DNA of 64,000 nt. Source: Bradyrhizobium japonicum USDA 6 (GTDB taxonomy: Bacteria; Pseudomonadota; Alphaproteobacteria; Rhizobiales; Xanthobacteraceae). The stretch lies in the NCBI RefSeq assembly GCF_000284375.1, contig NC_017249.1, forward strand, positions 2,210,001 through 2,274,000. The letters are read 5' to 3'. Both the position numbers and the translations under genes were made by a program. Below, in pieces: positions 16,212 through 23,927 of the stretch. Below the pieces are notes generated by a model. It made no database searches. It saw nothing but the letters and a program-made list of their open reading frames with translations, and was not told the DNA's origin. Within the stretch, counting starts at the first letter, position 1, and each line of letters begins with the position of its first letter.

Positions 16212-17450
16212 TTAAAAAACCGTGCCGTCGCTGATGACCTTGAGCGGCGGTGCGCCGTCGGGCCGGCGCGCAAAGGCGATGGCGCGGCCGGCGGCCCAGG
16301 TGCCACCTTCGAGAATGCTCGCGAGGGGCAAGGTTTCGGGCGTGCGGCCGAGCCTGGCGCGGACGCTGCCCGCAAGCCGGTCGAGCAACACAACGGTGAG
16401 CGCGCGCCACTCCACGACGAGCAGGGAATCCACCGCATGCGCGCGCTCGGCATCGGCGGGATCGCGCAGGCGCAGCACCTCGTGATCGACGAACAGGCCG
16501 CCATTGCGGTATTCGGCGAGCCCGGTGAGGCCGTCGATGTCGGTGACGTCAAAGCCGGCGCGCTGCAGCGGTTCGATCAGCGAATAGCTCAGCCATTGCG
16601 ACAGCTTGTGCAGCGGCACGAGGCCTGCCGTTGCGTCGTCCGCCTCGATCGCCGGATGACGCCAGCAATCACCGAGCGGAATCCCGGCGAGCTCGAGCCG
16701 CGACGGCCAGATCGGTCCAAGCTGGTTCAGCACTGCGGCCAGGATGGCGGGCGCGGCGACCGCGCCGCCCACAGCCTGCGCCGCGATGTGATCGAACAGG
16801 CCGCCTGGCCGCGGCGTATCGTTCAGGCCGAAAATGTCCGCACGCTCGACAACCAGCTTGCCCAGACGCCGCAGCAGGTCAGTGCGTCCGTCGAGACCGA
16901 GCAGCGGATTGGCATCGCTCGCCTGAAAGGCCGAGGTGAGGGAGGCCAGCGGTAGTTTCGCCAGCACGTCAGCATCGGCCCTGAACGGCGCACGCGCATC
17001 GCCGGAGAACAGGCCGCCCGCAAACATGTCGAGGCTCGCGATGGCAAGCCCCTCTGATCGGCCGATACTTTCGCCGGTCCCGGCGTCGCGATAGCGCCAC
17101 GTGGCTCCCGCACCTGCGTCGAGCAGCACGCTGACGATGGCGAGGTCGAACTCGGCGCGCGCACGTGCTGCGCGATCCGGCCACGATACTTTGTCGGCAA
17201 GGCCCGTCCAGCGATCGACGCCGCCGAGCACGAAATGCCGCCAGCGCGCGTGGAAGGGGATGTCCAGCGTCGGATAGGCTTTTCGCGTGACCGCAAGTAC
17301 CGCTTCCGCGACGCCGTCCATGCGATCGAGATCGATCGTGAAATGGCTCAAGCCGCCGGCGAGGCCGATCTCGAGCATTTTTGCGGCACGCGCGCGAACC
17401 GCTCCTGCGCTGAGCAGGGAGCGGGCCTGTTGTTCCAAAGCCTCCGCCAT
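16212..17450 (-). CDS. DUF1688 family protein, URC4-like uracil-degradation protein
   Basis: The 412-residue protein matches the DUF1688/URC4 family in length and pattern. Examples are HFTIDLDRMDGVAEAV near the N terminus, IPFHARWRHF, and the C-terminal VEWRALTVVLLDRL with LEGGTWAAGR. URC4 is required for uracil catabolism in the yeast Lachancea kluyveri; its reaction is not settled to my knowledge. The start is 7 bases after the URC1-like stop, so the two are translated together. No signal peptide or membrane segment is seen. Confidence 0.85.
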   Translation of the reverse strand: MAEALEQQARSLLSAGAVRARAAKMLEIGLAGGLSHFTIDLDRMDGVAEAVLAVTRKAYPTLDIPFHARWRHFVLGGVDRWTGLADKVSWPDRAARARAEFDLAIVSVLLDAGAGATWRYRDAGTGESIGRSEGLAIASLDMFAGGLFSGDARAPFRADADVLAKLPLASLTSAFQASDANPLLGLDGRTDLLRRLGKLVVERADIFGLNDTPRPGGLFDHIAAQAVGGAVAAPAILAAVLNQLGPIWPSRLELAGIPLGDCWRHPAIEADDATAGLVPLHKLSQWLSYSLIEPLQRAGFDVTDIDGLTGLAEYRNGGLFVDHEVLRLRDPADAERAHAVDSLLVVEWRALTVVLLDRLAGSVRARLGRTPETLPLASILEGGTWAAGRAIAFARRPDGAPPLKVISDGTVF

Positions 17451-17457
17451 CGCGCGA

Positions 17458-18714
17458 TCAGTACTTTTCCAGCGAGCGTCCGACCACGCCGTTCACGTCC
17501 TTCTCCGGCGCGATGTCGGTCGAGTAATAGCCCGCAGCCTTTTTCGCGGCGATCTCGACATAGGCGTCGGCCGGGATCAGCTCCGGCGGGATCGGCACGC
17601 GCTCCACGATGTCGATGCCCTGCGAAGTCAGCGCGTCATGCTTCATGTCGCTCATCGACAGGAAGCGGTCGATGCGCTTCAGGCCGAGCCAGTGGATCGT
17701 ATCCGGCATCAATTGCTGGAAGCGCGCGTCCTGGACGCCGGCGACGCATTCGGTGCGCTCGAAATAGGCGGCCGCCGCGTCGCCGTCCTCCTGGCGCTTG
17801 CGCGCATTGTAGACCAGGAATTTGGTGACCTCGCCGAGCGCGCGGCCTTCCTTGCGGTTGTAGATAACGAGCCCGAGCCCGCCCTCCTGCGCGCCGCGCG
17901 CGGATTCCTCGATGCCGTGGATGAGATAGGGCCGGCAGGTGCAGATGTCGGAGCCGAACACGTCGGAGCCGTTGCACTCGTCATGCACGCGGCAGGTGAT
18001 CTTGGTGCGGTGGTCCGGCAGTTTCGTCACATCGCCGAACATGTAGACGGTGGTGCCGCCGATCGGGGGCAGAAACACCTTCATGTCCGGCCGGGTGACC
18101 AGCTCGGGGAACATGCCGGCGGTCTGCTCGAACAGCGTGCGCCGCAGCTCGGTCTCGCCGGTGCCGAAGCGCGTCGCAAGGCCCGGCAGGTACCAGACCG
18201 GATCGATCGCGATCTTCACCACCGACACGCTGCCATTGGCATGCACGACCTCGCCGTCGGCGCGCAGCCGTTTCGCGGCCAGCGCCTCGCGGATCTCGGG
18301 CAGGTCGAGCCGCGCACGCGTCACCGCGATGCTCGGGCGGATATCGACGCCCTCGGCGATGTCCTTGCCGAAATTCTCCGCGACGAGATGCCCCCAGGGA
18401 TCGAGCGCGACGATCTTGTCGGGATCGCGCCATTGCTCAAACGGCCCGATGGTCGCGGCCGGAAAGGTGTTGGTGAGGTCGGGCCGGCGGATCGGATCGA
18501 GCGCGCCGGCGGACACCGCGAGCGCCCGGTACATGGCGTAGGAACCGCCATGGCTGCCGATCACGTTGCGATCCCCAGCGCGCGATACCGTGCCGATGAT
18601 CGGCCCCCGGGCGCGCGCGTCGGCTGCGCCCCAGTGAATTGGAAACGCGGCCTTCTTGCCCGGCTCCGGATGGGAGGTCAGGCGGATGTGATCGGTACGG
18701 TTCGCGCGGCTCAT
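17458..18714 (-). CDS. GTP cyclohydrolase II homologue, URC1-like (uracil degradation)
   Basis: The 418-residue protein has an N-terminal extension of about 200 residues followed by the RibA-type domain. Its zinc cysteines are C247, C258 and C260 (HDEC...DICTC) and the GTP loop is NRKEGRALGE at 286-295. Ordinary riboflavin RibA is about 200 residues. The long form beside DUF1688 and UPRT is the URC1 type of the reductive-independent uracil pathway. Riboflavin partner genes are absent here, which also argues against a riboflavin role. A terminator-like hairpin lies in its leader. Confidence 0.85.
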   Translation of the reverse strand: MSRANRTDHIRLTSHPEPGKKAAFPIHWGAADARARGPIIGTVSRAGDRNVIGSHGGSYAMYRALAVSAGALDPIRRPDLTNTFPAATIGPFEQWRDPDKIVALDPWGHLVAENFGKDIAEGVDIRPSIAVTRARLDLPEIREALAAKRLRADGEVVHANGSVSVVKIAIDPVWYLPGLATRFGTGETELRRTLFEQTAGMFPELVTRPDMKVFLPPIGGTTVYMFGDVTKLPDHRTKITCRVHDECNGSDVFGSDICTCRPYLIHGIEESARGAQEGGLGLVIYNRKEGRALGEVTKFLVYNARKRQEDGDAAAAYFERTECVAGVQDARFQQLMPDTIHWLGLKRIDRFLSMSDMKHDALTSQGIDIVERVPIPPELIPADAYVEIAAKKAAGYYSTDIAPEKDVNGVVGRSLEKY

Positions 18715-18726
18715 GTCCAGGCTCCC

Positions 18727-18758
18727 AAAAAGCCGACGGCCCGCCGCTCGGACGGGCC
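18727..18758 (-). terminator. Hairpin plus U-run in the leader of the URC1-like gene
   Basis: On the minus strand GGCCCG pairs with CGGGCC (18738-18758, loop of nine) and is followed by a run of five U at 18727-18731, only about 12 bases before the start codon. An enclosing CCAGG/CCTGG pairing could also occlude the ribosome site GGGAG. This layout suggests an attenuator or leader control. No ligand-binding aptamer was recognised. The rest of the 377-base divergent spacer holds no gene. Confidence 0.45.
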
Positions 18759-19035
18759 TGGCTCACTTGCGTTACCGGTGCCGAACACCGGCGACGCGAG
18801 CTCAATCCAACATATTGTAGCGGCTGGCGACGACAGACAAGTTAATGGTGCCGCGCCGGGCAGGCGACCCTGGCCAAATTCCCGTCACCGACGGGCAGGT
18901 CCGGCTCGCCCGAAGGCCGCACTTTCGCTCTCGCCGAACCTTGCCGTCCGACCCGTGTGACGCCTCTAAGCAATTGAAGTAGTTTTATTTTTCATGATTT
19001 CAAGAGGGTGTTGCGGTGGCCGCGCGCCGAGGCTG

Positions 19036-19067
19036 GACAAAATGTATATAATCAGACAAAACGTATA
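19036..19067 (+). promoter_or_regulatory. Two direct repeats GACAAAAyGTATA upstream of the D-amino-acid operon
   Basis: GACAAAATGTATA (19036-19048) and GACAAAACGTATA (19055-19067) are 19 bp apart start to start, about two helical turns, and end 24 bp before the first gene of the operon. They are likely operator half-sites, possibly for the YheO/DauR-like regulator encoded as the second gene. No experiment supports this yet. Confidence 0.5.
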
Positions 19068-19091
19068 AGTCACTTCGCCCCGGAGTCCGCC

Positions 19092-20219
19092 ATGCCCGCA
19101 GCCAGCTACATCGACCCCCGTAATGGAACGCTCTACGCGCTGGAGCAGCCGCGCTGGTGCTCGGACGAGCGCACGCCGCTGCTGGTGACGCCGGGGGCAG
19201 GGATCTCGCGCGAGGACATCGACAGCCGCACGCGATCATTGTGGCGCTACCGGGCGGCGCTGCCGGTGGAGATCAAGAATCCGATCTCGCTCGGCGAAGG
19301 CTGCACGCCGCTGGTTCAACAGGCCTGGGGTGACCTGCGCCCGTTCTTCAAGCTCGAATGGTTCAACCCTACCGGCAGCTTCAAGGATCGCGGCTCGGCG
19401 GTGATGCTGTCCTTCCTGCGGCAGATCGGCGTCGATGCGATACTCGAAGACTCCTCCGGCAATGGCGGCTCGTCGATGGCGGGGTTAGGAGCCGCCGGCG
19501 GCATGCGCGTGAAGATTCTGGCGCCCGCCTCGACATCGCCGGCCAAGATCGCGCAGGTGCGCGCCTATGGCGCGACGGTGCAGCTCGTCGAGGGCCCGCG
19601 CGAGGAGTCGGAAGCCGAGGCCATTCGGCAGTCGAGCCAGACCTTTTACGCCAGCCACAATTGGCAGCCGTTCTTTCTCGAAGGCACCAAATCGCTCGCC
19701 TATGAAATCTGGGAAGATTTTGGATTCCGCGCGCCCGACAACGTGATCGTCCCCGTCGGCGCCGGCAGCAGCCTGCTCGGCTGCGCCTTCGGCTTCCGCG
19801 AGTTGTTGAAGGCCGGCCAGATCACAAAGCTGCCGCGCCTGTTCGCGGCGCAGCCGCAAAACTGTTCGCCGATCGATGCGAGCTTCAAGGCCGGTGTCGA
19901 CACGCCTGTCGCGCGTGAGGTGAACAAAACCATCGCCGAAGGCACCGCGATCAAGAATCCGCTGCGGCTGCGTGAGATCATCGGCGCCCTGCGCGAGAGC
20001 GGCGGCGGCACCGTTGCGCTGACCGAGGACGAGATCGTCGCAGCCTTGCGTCGTCTTGCGCGGCAGGGCCTGTTCGCGGAGCCAACCAGTGCCAGCGCGG
20101 CCGCTGCGCTGGAAAAGCTCTCGGCTGCTGGAGCGATCAAGGCGAACGAGACCACGGTCGCGGTCCTCACCGGTACGGGGCTGAAGGCCGCAACCACTGT
20201 CGCCGATCTCGTGCAGTAG
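19092..20219 (+). CDS. Threonine-synthase-like PLP-dependent enzyme (fold type II)
   Basis: Starting at ATG 19092 the protein has 375 residues. The Schiff-base lysine lies in NPTGSFKDRG, and the phosphate/substrate loop in SSGNGGSSMAG. A glycine-rich PLP phosphate loop is seen at VPVGAGSSLLG. These define the tryptophan-synthase-beta fold family. The longer frame upstream crosses the operator repeats and is not used. It is the first gene of a three-gene operon with a YheO-like regulator and a D-serine-dehydratase-like enzyme, so it probably acts on a hydroxy- or D-amino acid. Confidence 0.85.
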   Translation: MPAASYIDPRNGTLYALEQPRWCSDERTPLLVTPGAGISREDIDSRTRSLWRYRAALPVEIKNPISLGEGCTPLVQQAWGDLRPFFKLEWFNPTGSFKDRGSAVMLSFLRQIGVDAILEDSSGNGGSSMAGLGAAGGMRVKILAPASTSPAKIAQVRAYGATVQLVEGPREESEAEAIRQSSQTFYASHNWQPFFLEGTKSLAYEIWEDFGFRAPDNVIVPVGAGSSLLGCAFGFRELLKAGQITKLPRLFAAQPQNCSPIDASFKAGVDTPVAREVNKTIAEGTAIKNPLRLREIIGALRESGGGTVALTEDEIVAALRRLARQGLFAEPTSASAAAALEKLSAAGAIKANETTVAVLTGTGLKAATTVADLVQ

Positions 20220-20229
20220 GGGGCGGGCG

Positions 20230-20883
20230 ATGGGCCGAGCCAAATTCACTGCGTCGAGCAAGGCGACCGCCGGGCAAAAATTGCTGTTCGATCAGTTGCA
20301 GCAGATCGCGCAAGGTCTGGGCGAGACCTTTGCGCCGTTCTGCGAAGTCGTGCTGCACGATCTCACCGACCCCAAACAGGCGATCGTCGCCATTCACAAC
20401 AATCTGTCGGGACGCAAGGTCGGCCAGGGCGCGACAGAGCTTGGCCTCGCCCGCATCGCCGACCCCGACTACGCGCAGGTGATTTCGAACTACGCCAACA
20501 GCTTTGCCGACGGAAGGCAGGCCAAGAGCACCTCCATCGGTATCAAGGGGGCGGACGGTTCTTACGTTGCCGCGCTCTGCCTCAACGTCGACCTGACGCT
20601 GTTCCAGGGCTTGCAGAGCGCCATCGGTCAGTTTGTCAGCGTCGATGCGAACAACAGCCCGCGCGAGCAGCTCATCCCCGTGGGCGCGGACGCCATCCGC
20701 GCCCATATCGACCAGTTCGCCGCGCGCCGCGCCACCACGCCCCGCGCGCTCAACACCGAAGATCGCCGCGCACTGCTGCACGAATTGCGGGACGCCGGCT
20801 GCATGCAGGTACGTCGATCCTCGGACATCATCGCGGCCCATCTCGGGGTGTCGCGTGCCACGGTGTATGCCGATGCTCGCTAA
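20230..20883 (+). CDS. YheO/DauR-like transcriptional regulator (PAS_6 + HTH_22)
   Basis: The 217-residue protein has an N-terminal PAS-like YheO domain (about 20-130; FCEVVLHDLTDPKQAIVAIHNN, GADGSYVAALCLNVDL) and a C-terminal helix-turn-helix (DIIAAHLGVSRATVYADAR) ending at the last residue. This matches regulators such as DauR of the D-arginine pathway. It starts 10 bases after the PLP enzyme and overlaps the next gene. It likely senses an amino-acid-derived signal and controls this operon. Confidence 0.87.
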   Translation: MGRAKFTASSKATAGQKLLFDQLQQIAQGLGETFAPFCEVVLHDLTDPKQAIVAIHNNLSGRKVGQGATELGLARIADPDYAQVISNYANSFADGRQAKSTSIGIKGADGSYVAALCLNVDLTLFQGLQSAIGQFVSVDANNSPREQLIPVGADAIRAHIDQFAARRATTPRALNTEDRRALLHELRDAGCMQVRRSSDIIAAHLGVSRATVYADAR

Positions 20884-22012
20884 TCTGTTGGACCTCGAAA
20901 CGCCCTGTCTGCTGCTCGACGAGCAGCGGCTCCGCGCCAATGTCGCGCGGATGAAGGCGCATCTCGCCGGACTTGGCGTGGCCTTCCGCCCGCATCTGAA
21001 GACCGCAAAATCGCTCGACGTCGCCCGCATCGTGATGACCTCGGCCACTGGGCCGGCAACGGTCTCGACGCTGCGCGAGGCCGAATATTTCGCGGCCGGC
21101 GGCGTGCGCGACATGATCTACGCCGTCGGCATCGCGCCCGCGAAGCTCGCGCGCGTCTCTGCCATCCGCGCCACCGGCGCCGATCTCGCCGTGATCCTCG
21201 ATAGCATCGAACAAGCTGACGCCGTCGCCGCACATGCCGCGAGCAACGGCGACGCGGTTCCGGCGCTGGTCGAGGTTGACGCGGACGGCCATCGCTCCGG
21301 CGTCGCTCCGACCGATGCGGCTACGCTGGTCGCCATCGGCAGGCGTCTGGTCGCAGGTGGTGCGACCTTGCGCGGCGTGCTGCTGCACGCTGGCGACAGC
21401 TACGCACTCAGCGATCCCGCCGCCATCGCGGGTGCGGCAGAAGCGGAACGCGTTGCCGCCGTGACTGCGGCGAACGCCTTGCGCAGCGCAGGTCTGCCCT
21501 GTCCCATCGTCAGCGTCGGCGCGACACCGACCGCGCGTTATGTGCGCGACCTGACCGGCATTACCGAGGTGCGCGCCGGCGTCTTCATGTTCGGCGACCT
21601 CTATCAGGCCGGCGTCAGCTCGGTTGAAGTGGGCGACATCGCGCTCTCTGTGCTTGCCACCGTCATCGGCCACCAGAAGGCAAAAGGCTGGATCATCGCT
21701 GACGCCGGCTGGATGGCGCTGTCGCGCGACCGCAGCACGGCGAAACAGGCGCTCGACCAGGGTTATGGCGTGGTCTGCGATCTCGCCGGAAAACCGTACC
21801 CGGACCTCATCGTCACCGATGCCAACCAGGAGCACGGCATCATCGCGCTTCGAAAAGGCTCGAACGCCGCGCTGCCCGACCTGCCCATTGGCTCCCGCGT
21901 CCGCATCCTCACCAACCACGCCTGCGCGACCGGCGCGCAATATGATCGCTATCAGGTGCTGGATGGTGAAGGCGGAGTCAGCGCCGTGTGGCCTCGGATC
22001 AACGGGTGGTAG
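20873..22012 (+). CDS. D-serine dehydratase-like PLP enzyme (DSD1/alanine-racemase-N fold)
   Basis: From ATG 20873 the protein has 379 residues; ATG 20867 two codons upstream is also possible. The PLP lysine is K43 in RPHLKTAKS. The C-terminal metal pair is H349-x-C351 in NHACATG, the zinc site of eukaryotic D-serine dehydratase. D-threonine aldolases carry H-x-D there, so dehydratase activity is favoured. It overlaps the regulator gene by 11 bases, showing translational coupling. Likely product: pyruvate or a 2-oxo acid plus ammonia from a D-hydroxyamino acid. Confidence 0.87.
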   Translation: MLANLLDLETPCLLLDEQRLRANVARMKAHLAGLGVAFRPHLKTAKSLDVARIVMTSATGPATVSTLREAEYFAAGGVRDMIYAVGIAPAKLARVSAIRATGADLAVILDSIEQADAVAAHAASNGDAVPALVEVDADGHRSGVAPTDAATLVAIGRRLVAGGATLRGVLLHAGDSYALSDPAAIAGAAEAERVAAVTAANALRSAGLPCPIVSVGATPTARYVRDLTGITEVRAGVFMFGDLYQAGVSSVEVGDIALSVLATVIGHQKAKGWIIADAGWMALSRDRSTAKQALDQGYGVVCDLAGKPYPDLIVTDANQEHGIIALRKGSNAALPDLPIGSRVRILTNHACATGAQYDRYQVLDGEGGVSAVWPRINGW

Positions 22013-22035
22013 GAAGAGCGTCGCGGGGCGTTGCT

Positions 22036-22059
22036 TACCCTCCCCTCCAGAGGAGGGTA
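22036..22059. terminator. Bidirectional hairpin between convergent genes
   Basis: TACCCTCC pairs with GGAGGGTA around an eight-base loop, in the 55-base gap between the D-serine-dehydratase-like gene and the convergent DUF2927 gene. No long U-run follows on either side, so strength is uncertain. Confidence 0.5.
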
Positions 22060-22067
22060 ACAGCACC

Positions 22068-22883
22068 TCACTCCTTCAGATCATTCACCCGCTTCACCCA
22101 CGCCCTGACATCGGCGAGTACCTGGGGCAGCACCGCCCTGACCTCCTGCACGGTCATGCCGGCCTTGATGCGGGGATCGTAGAGCAGGTTGAGGATGTAC
22201 TGGTCGTAGACGTCGAAATAGCCCATCGACACATTGTCGTTGAACATGGTCCACGGCACGCTCGCGGTGTCGTTGATCGGGCCGAGCGATTGCAGCAGTT
22301 CCTCATAGGCGCAGTCGAGGAAGGTGAAATCGCCGTTGTCGACGGTGAGGATCACGTCGGAATGCTCGATCTCGAAATTGTCGTTCTTGCGGAAGCCGGA
22401 CAGGCATTGCGGATCGAGCGAGGTGCGGATCTCGCGCGCCTTCTCCGCGCCGTAGAAGCTGGAAATCGTCCGAAACAGGTCGCGGTCGCGAACCAGCTTC
22501 ACCCGCACGTTCGCGGCTTCGCTGGTGTCGATCATGGCGATGTCGAGATGCTGCACGCGCTTGCCGATGTCGGCCACGACCTTGGCGAGCTGCGTCTTGC
22601 GGTCGGCGCGCTCGCTCTCGGCGTAGACGCGCACCGGCCCGTCGAATTTCCGGATGCGGTCGACGCGGCCGGCGAGGTGGTATTCGGCGCCGAACGCCGT
22701 CTTCAGAAAGCCTTCGACGATCTCGCCGTCGGTAAAGCTCTTCTTCTCGGCGCGCTGGCGCGAGGCGACCGCGGGCAATTCGCCCGCGACGGCGATGGTA
22801 GCGGTGTCAGGGGCGAACGCGAAGGTGGCGAGTGCCAGCAGGGCGATGCGAAAGCCGGACGAAGGCGGGGCCAATGCGCTCAT
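22068..22883 (-). CDS. DUF2927 domain-containing exported protein
   Basis: From MSALAPPS (22883) the protein has 271 residues; the frame is open 12 codons further upstream. A hydrophobic signal segment (FRIALLALATFAFAP) precedes the DUF2927 pattern IVEGFLKTAFGAEYHL...RIRKFDGPVRVYAE. Two later cysteines (DPQCLSG, FLDCAYEE) could form a disulphide. It is probably periplasmic. It lies downstream of the L,D-transpeptidase on the same strand, but the gap and separate repeats do not prove an operon. The function of the family is unknown. Confidence 0.82.
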   Translation of the reverse strand: MSALAPPSSGFRIALLALATFAFAPDTATIAVAGELPAVASRQRAEKKSFTDGEIVEGFLKTAFGAEYHLAGRVDRIRKFDGPVRVYAESERADRKTQLAKVVADIGKRVQHLDIAMIDTSEAANVRVKLVRDRDLFRTISSFYGAEKAREIRTSLDPQCLSGFRKNDNFEIEHSDVILTVDNGDFTFLDCAYEELLQSLGPINDTASVPWTMFNDNVSMGYFDVYDQYILNLLYDPRIKAGMTVQEVRAVLPQVLADVRAWVKRVNDLKE

Positions 22884-22967
22884 TGCTACCCGACGCTGCC
22901 GTATTCGGAAGCGACGCACAAGACCGCATATTCACGCGCCCTGCGGGTTCCCGCAGTTTGCTGACGG

Positions 22968-23546
22968 CTAGTTGTTGAGCACGACCACCTTGGTGCCGAC
23001 CGAGACGCGGCTGTAGAGATCGCTGACGTCCTCGTTGGTCATGCGGAAGCAGCCCGAGGACACGGCCTGGCCGATCGTCTCCGGCTCGTTGGAGCCGTGG
23101 ATGCGGTAGAGCGTCGAGCCCAGATACATCGCGCGCGCGCCGAGCGGATTCTCGATGCCGCCCTTCATGTGGCGCGGCAGGTCGGGCCGGCGGGCCAGCA
23201 TCTGCGATGGCGGCGTCCAGTCCGGCCATTCCTTCTTGGCGGTGATCCTGTGCACCCCGCCCCAGCGGAAGCCGTCGCGGCCGACGCCGATGCCATAGCG
23301 CAGCGCCTGGCCGTTCTGGAGTACCAGATAGAGGCGGCGCTCGCTGGTGTTCACCACGACCGTGCCGGGTGCGTAATTGCCGTTATAGTAGACCGTGGTG
23401 CGGGGGATCGGGCTCGAGCCGCCGCGGAAGAAGCTCGGACCGAAGCCCATGATGTCACGCGAGTCGAACCCCTCGGCGAATGCGCCGCCGGCGGCGGTCG
23501 ACAGCAATGCGATGGCGGCAATCGGTGCGGCAAAAAACCGGATCAT
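22968..23546 (-). CDS. L,D-transpeptidase (YkuD domain), exported
   Basis: The 192-residue protein has a signal peptide (MIRFFAAPIAAIALLSTAAGGAFA). The YkuD domain carries the catalytic pattern H150-G-S and S-G-C166-F-R-M. It matches the enzymes that crosslink peptidoglycan 3-3 or attach outer-membrane proteins to it. The domain starts with NTSERRLYLVLQNG, typical of rhizobial members. The protein is secreted to the periplasm. No partner gene is adjacent except the DUF2927 gene. Confidence 0.92.
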   Translation of the reverse strand: MIRFFAAPIAAIALLSTAAGGAFAEGFDSRDIMGFGPSFFRGGSSPIPRTTVYYNGNYAPGTVVVNTSERRLYLVLQNGQALRYGIGVGRDGFRWGGVHRITAKKEWPDWTPPSQMLARRPDLPRHMKGGIENPLGARAMYLGSTLYRIHGSNEPETIGQAVSSGCFRMTNEDVSDLYSRVSVGTKVVVLNN

Positions 23547-23707
23547 TGTTTCCCCCCAGCAAAAAATCGATTCAACTGAGGTTACAGGCCATATTTGTGG
23601 GCTTTTCGCAAGCCACGGCCCCGTGAGCGAGGTCCTTTACGAATGAGCCATGTTTAATGATTGGCGTTACCAAATCGGCAACCCCGCCGGTTTCGCCGGG
23701 AAGCGTT

Positions 23708-23810
23708 AGAGCGTTTTCAAGCGAAGTGGATACCGGTTCGCATCAAGAAAACGCGTCAAAACAAGAAGCTAATGCTCCGTTCCGATTCCGTCGGAACGGA
23801 GCGTTAGCCA
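23708..23810. repeat. Intergenic repeat GCGTTTTCAAGCGAAGTGG.. with trailing inverted repeat
   Basis: The block reads AGCGTTTTCAAGCGAAGTGG, then ATACCGGTTCGC, then GAAAACGC, so its ends are inverted (GCGTTTTC/GAAAACGC). It is followed by AACGCTCCGTTCCGATTCC-like inverted sequence around CTCCGTTCCG/CGGAACGGAG. I recall this type of block as widespread in Bradyrhizobium intergenic DNA; no coding signal is present. Confidence 0.6.
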
Positions 23811-23927
23811 AACCAGCGCATCGTCGCGCGGGGCAGGCCAGCGATGCCGGCTATTGCTTTGACGGAGGCGGCGAACAATGATTGATCGGACGGACATTTG
23901 AATATTGCCGGTTGCAGGAGCTGCGGG

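Noticed and set aside
17458-18714. Riboflavin-pathway ribA
   Set aside because: The long N-terminal extension and the DUF1688 and UPRT neighbours fit URC1; no other riboflavin gene is near.
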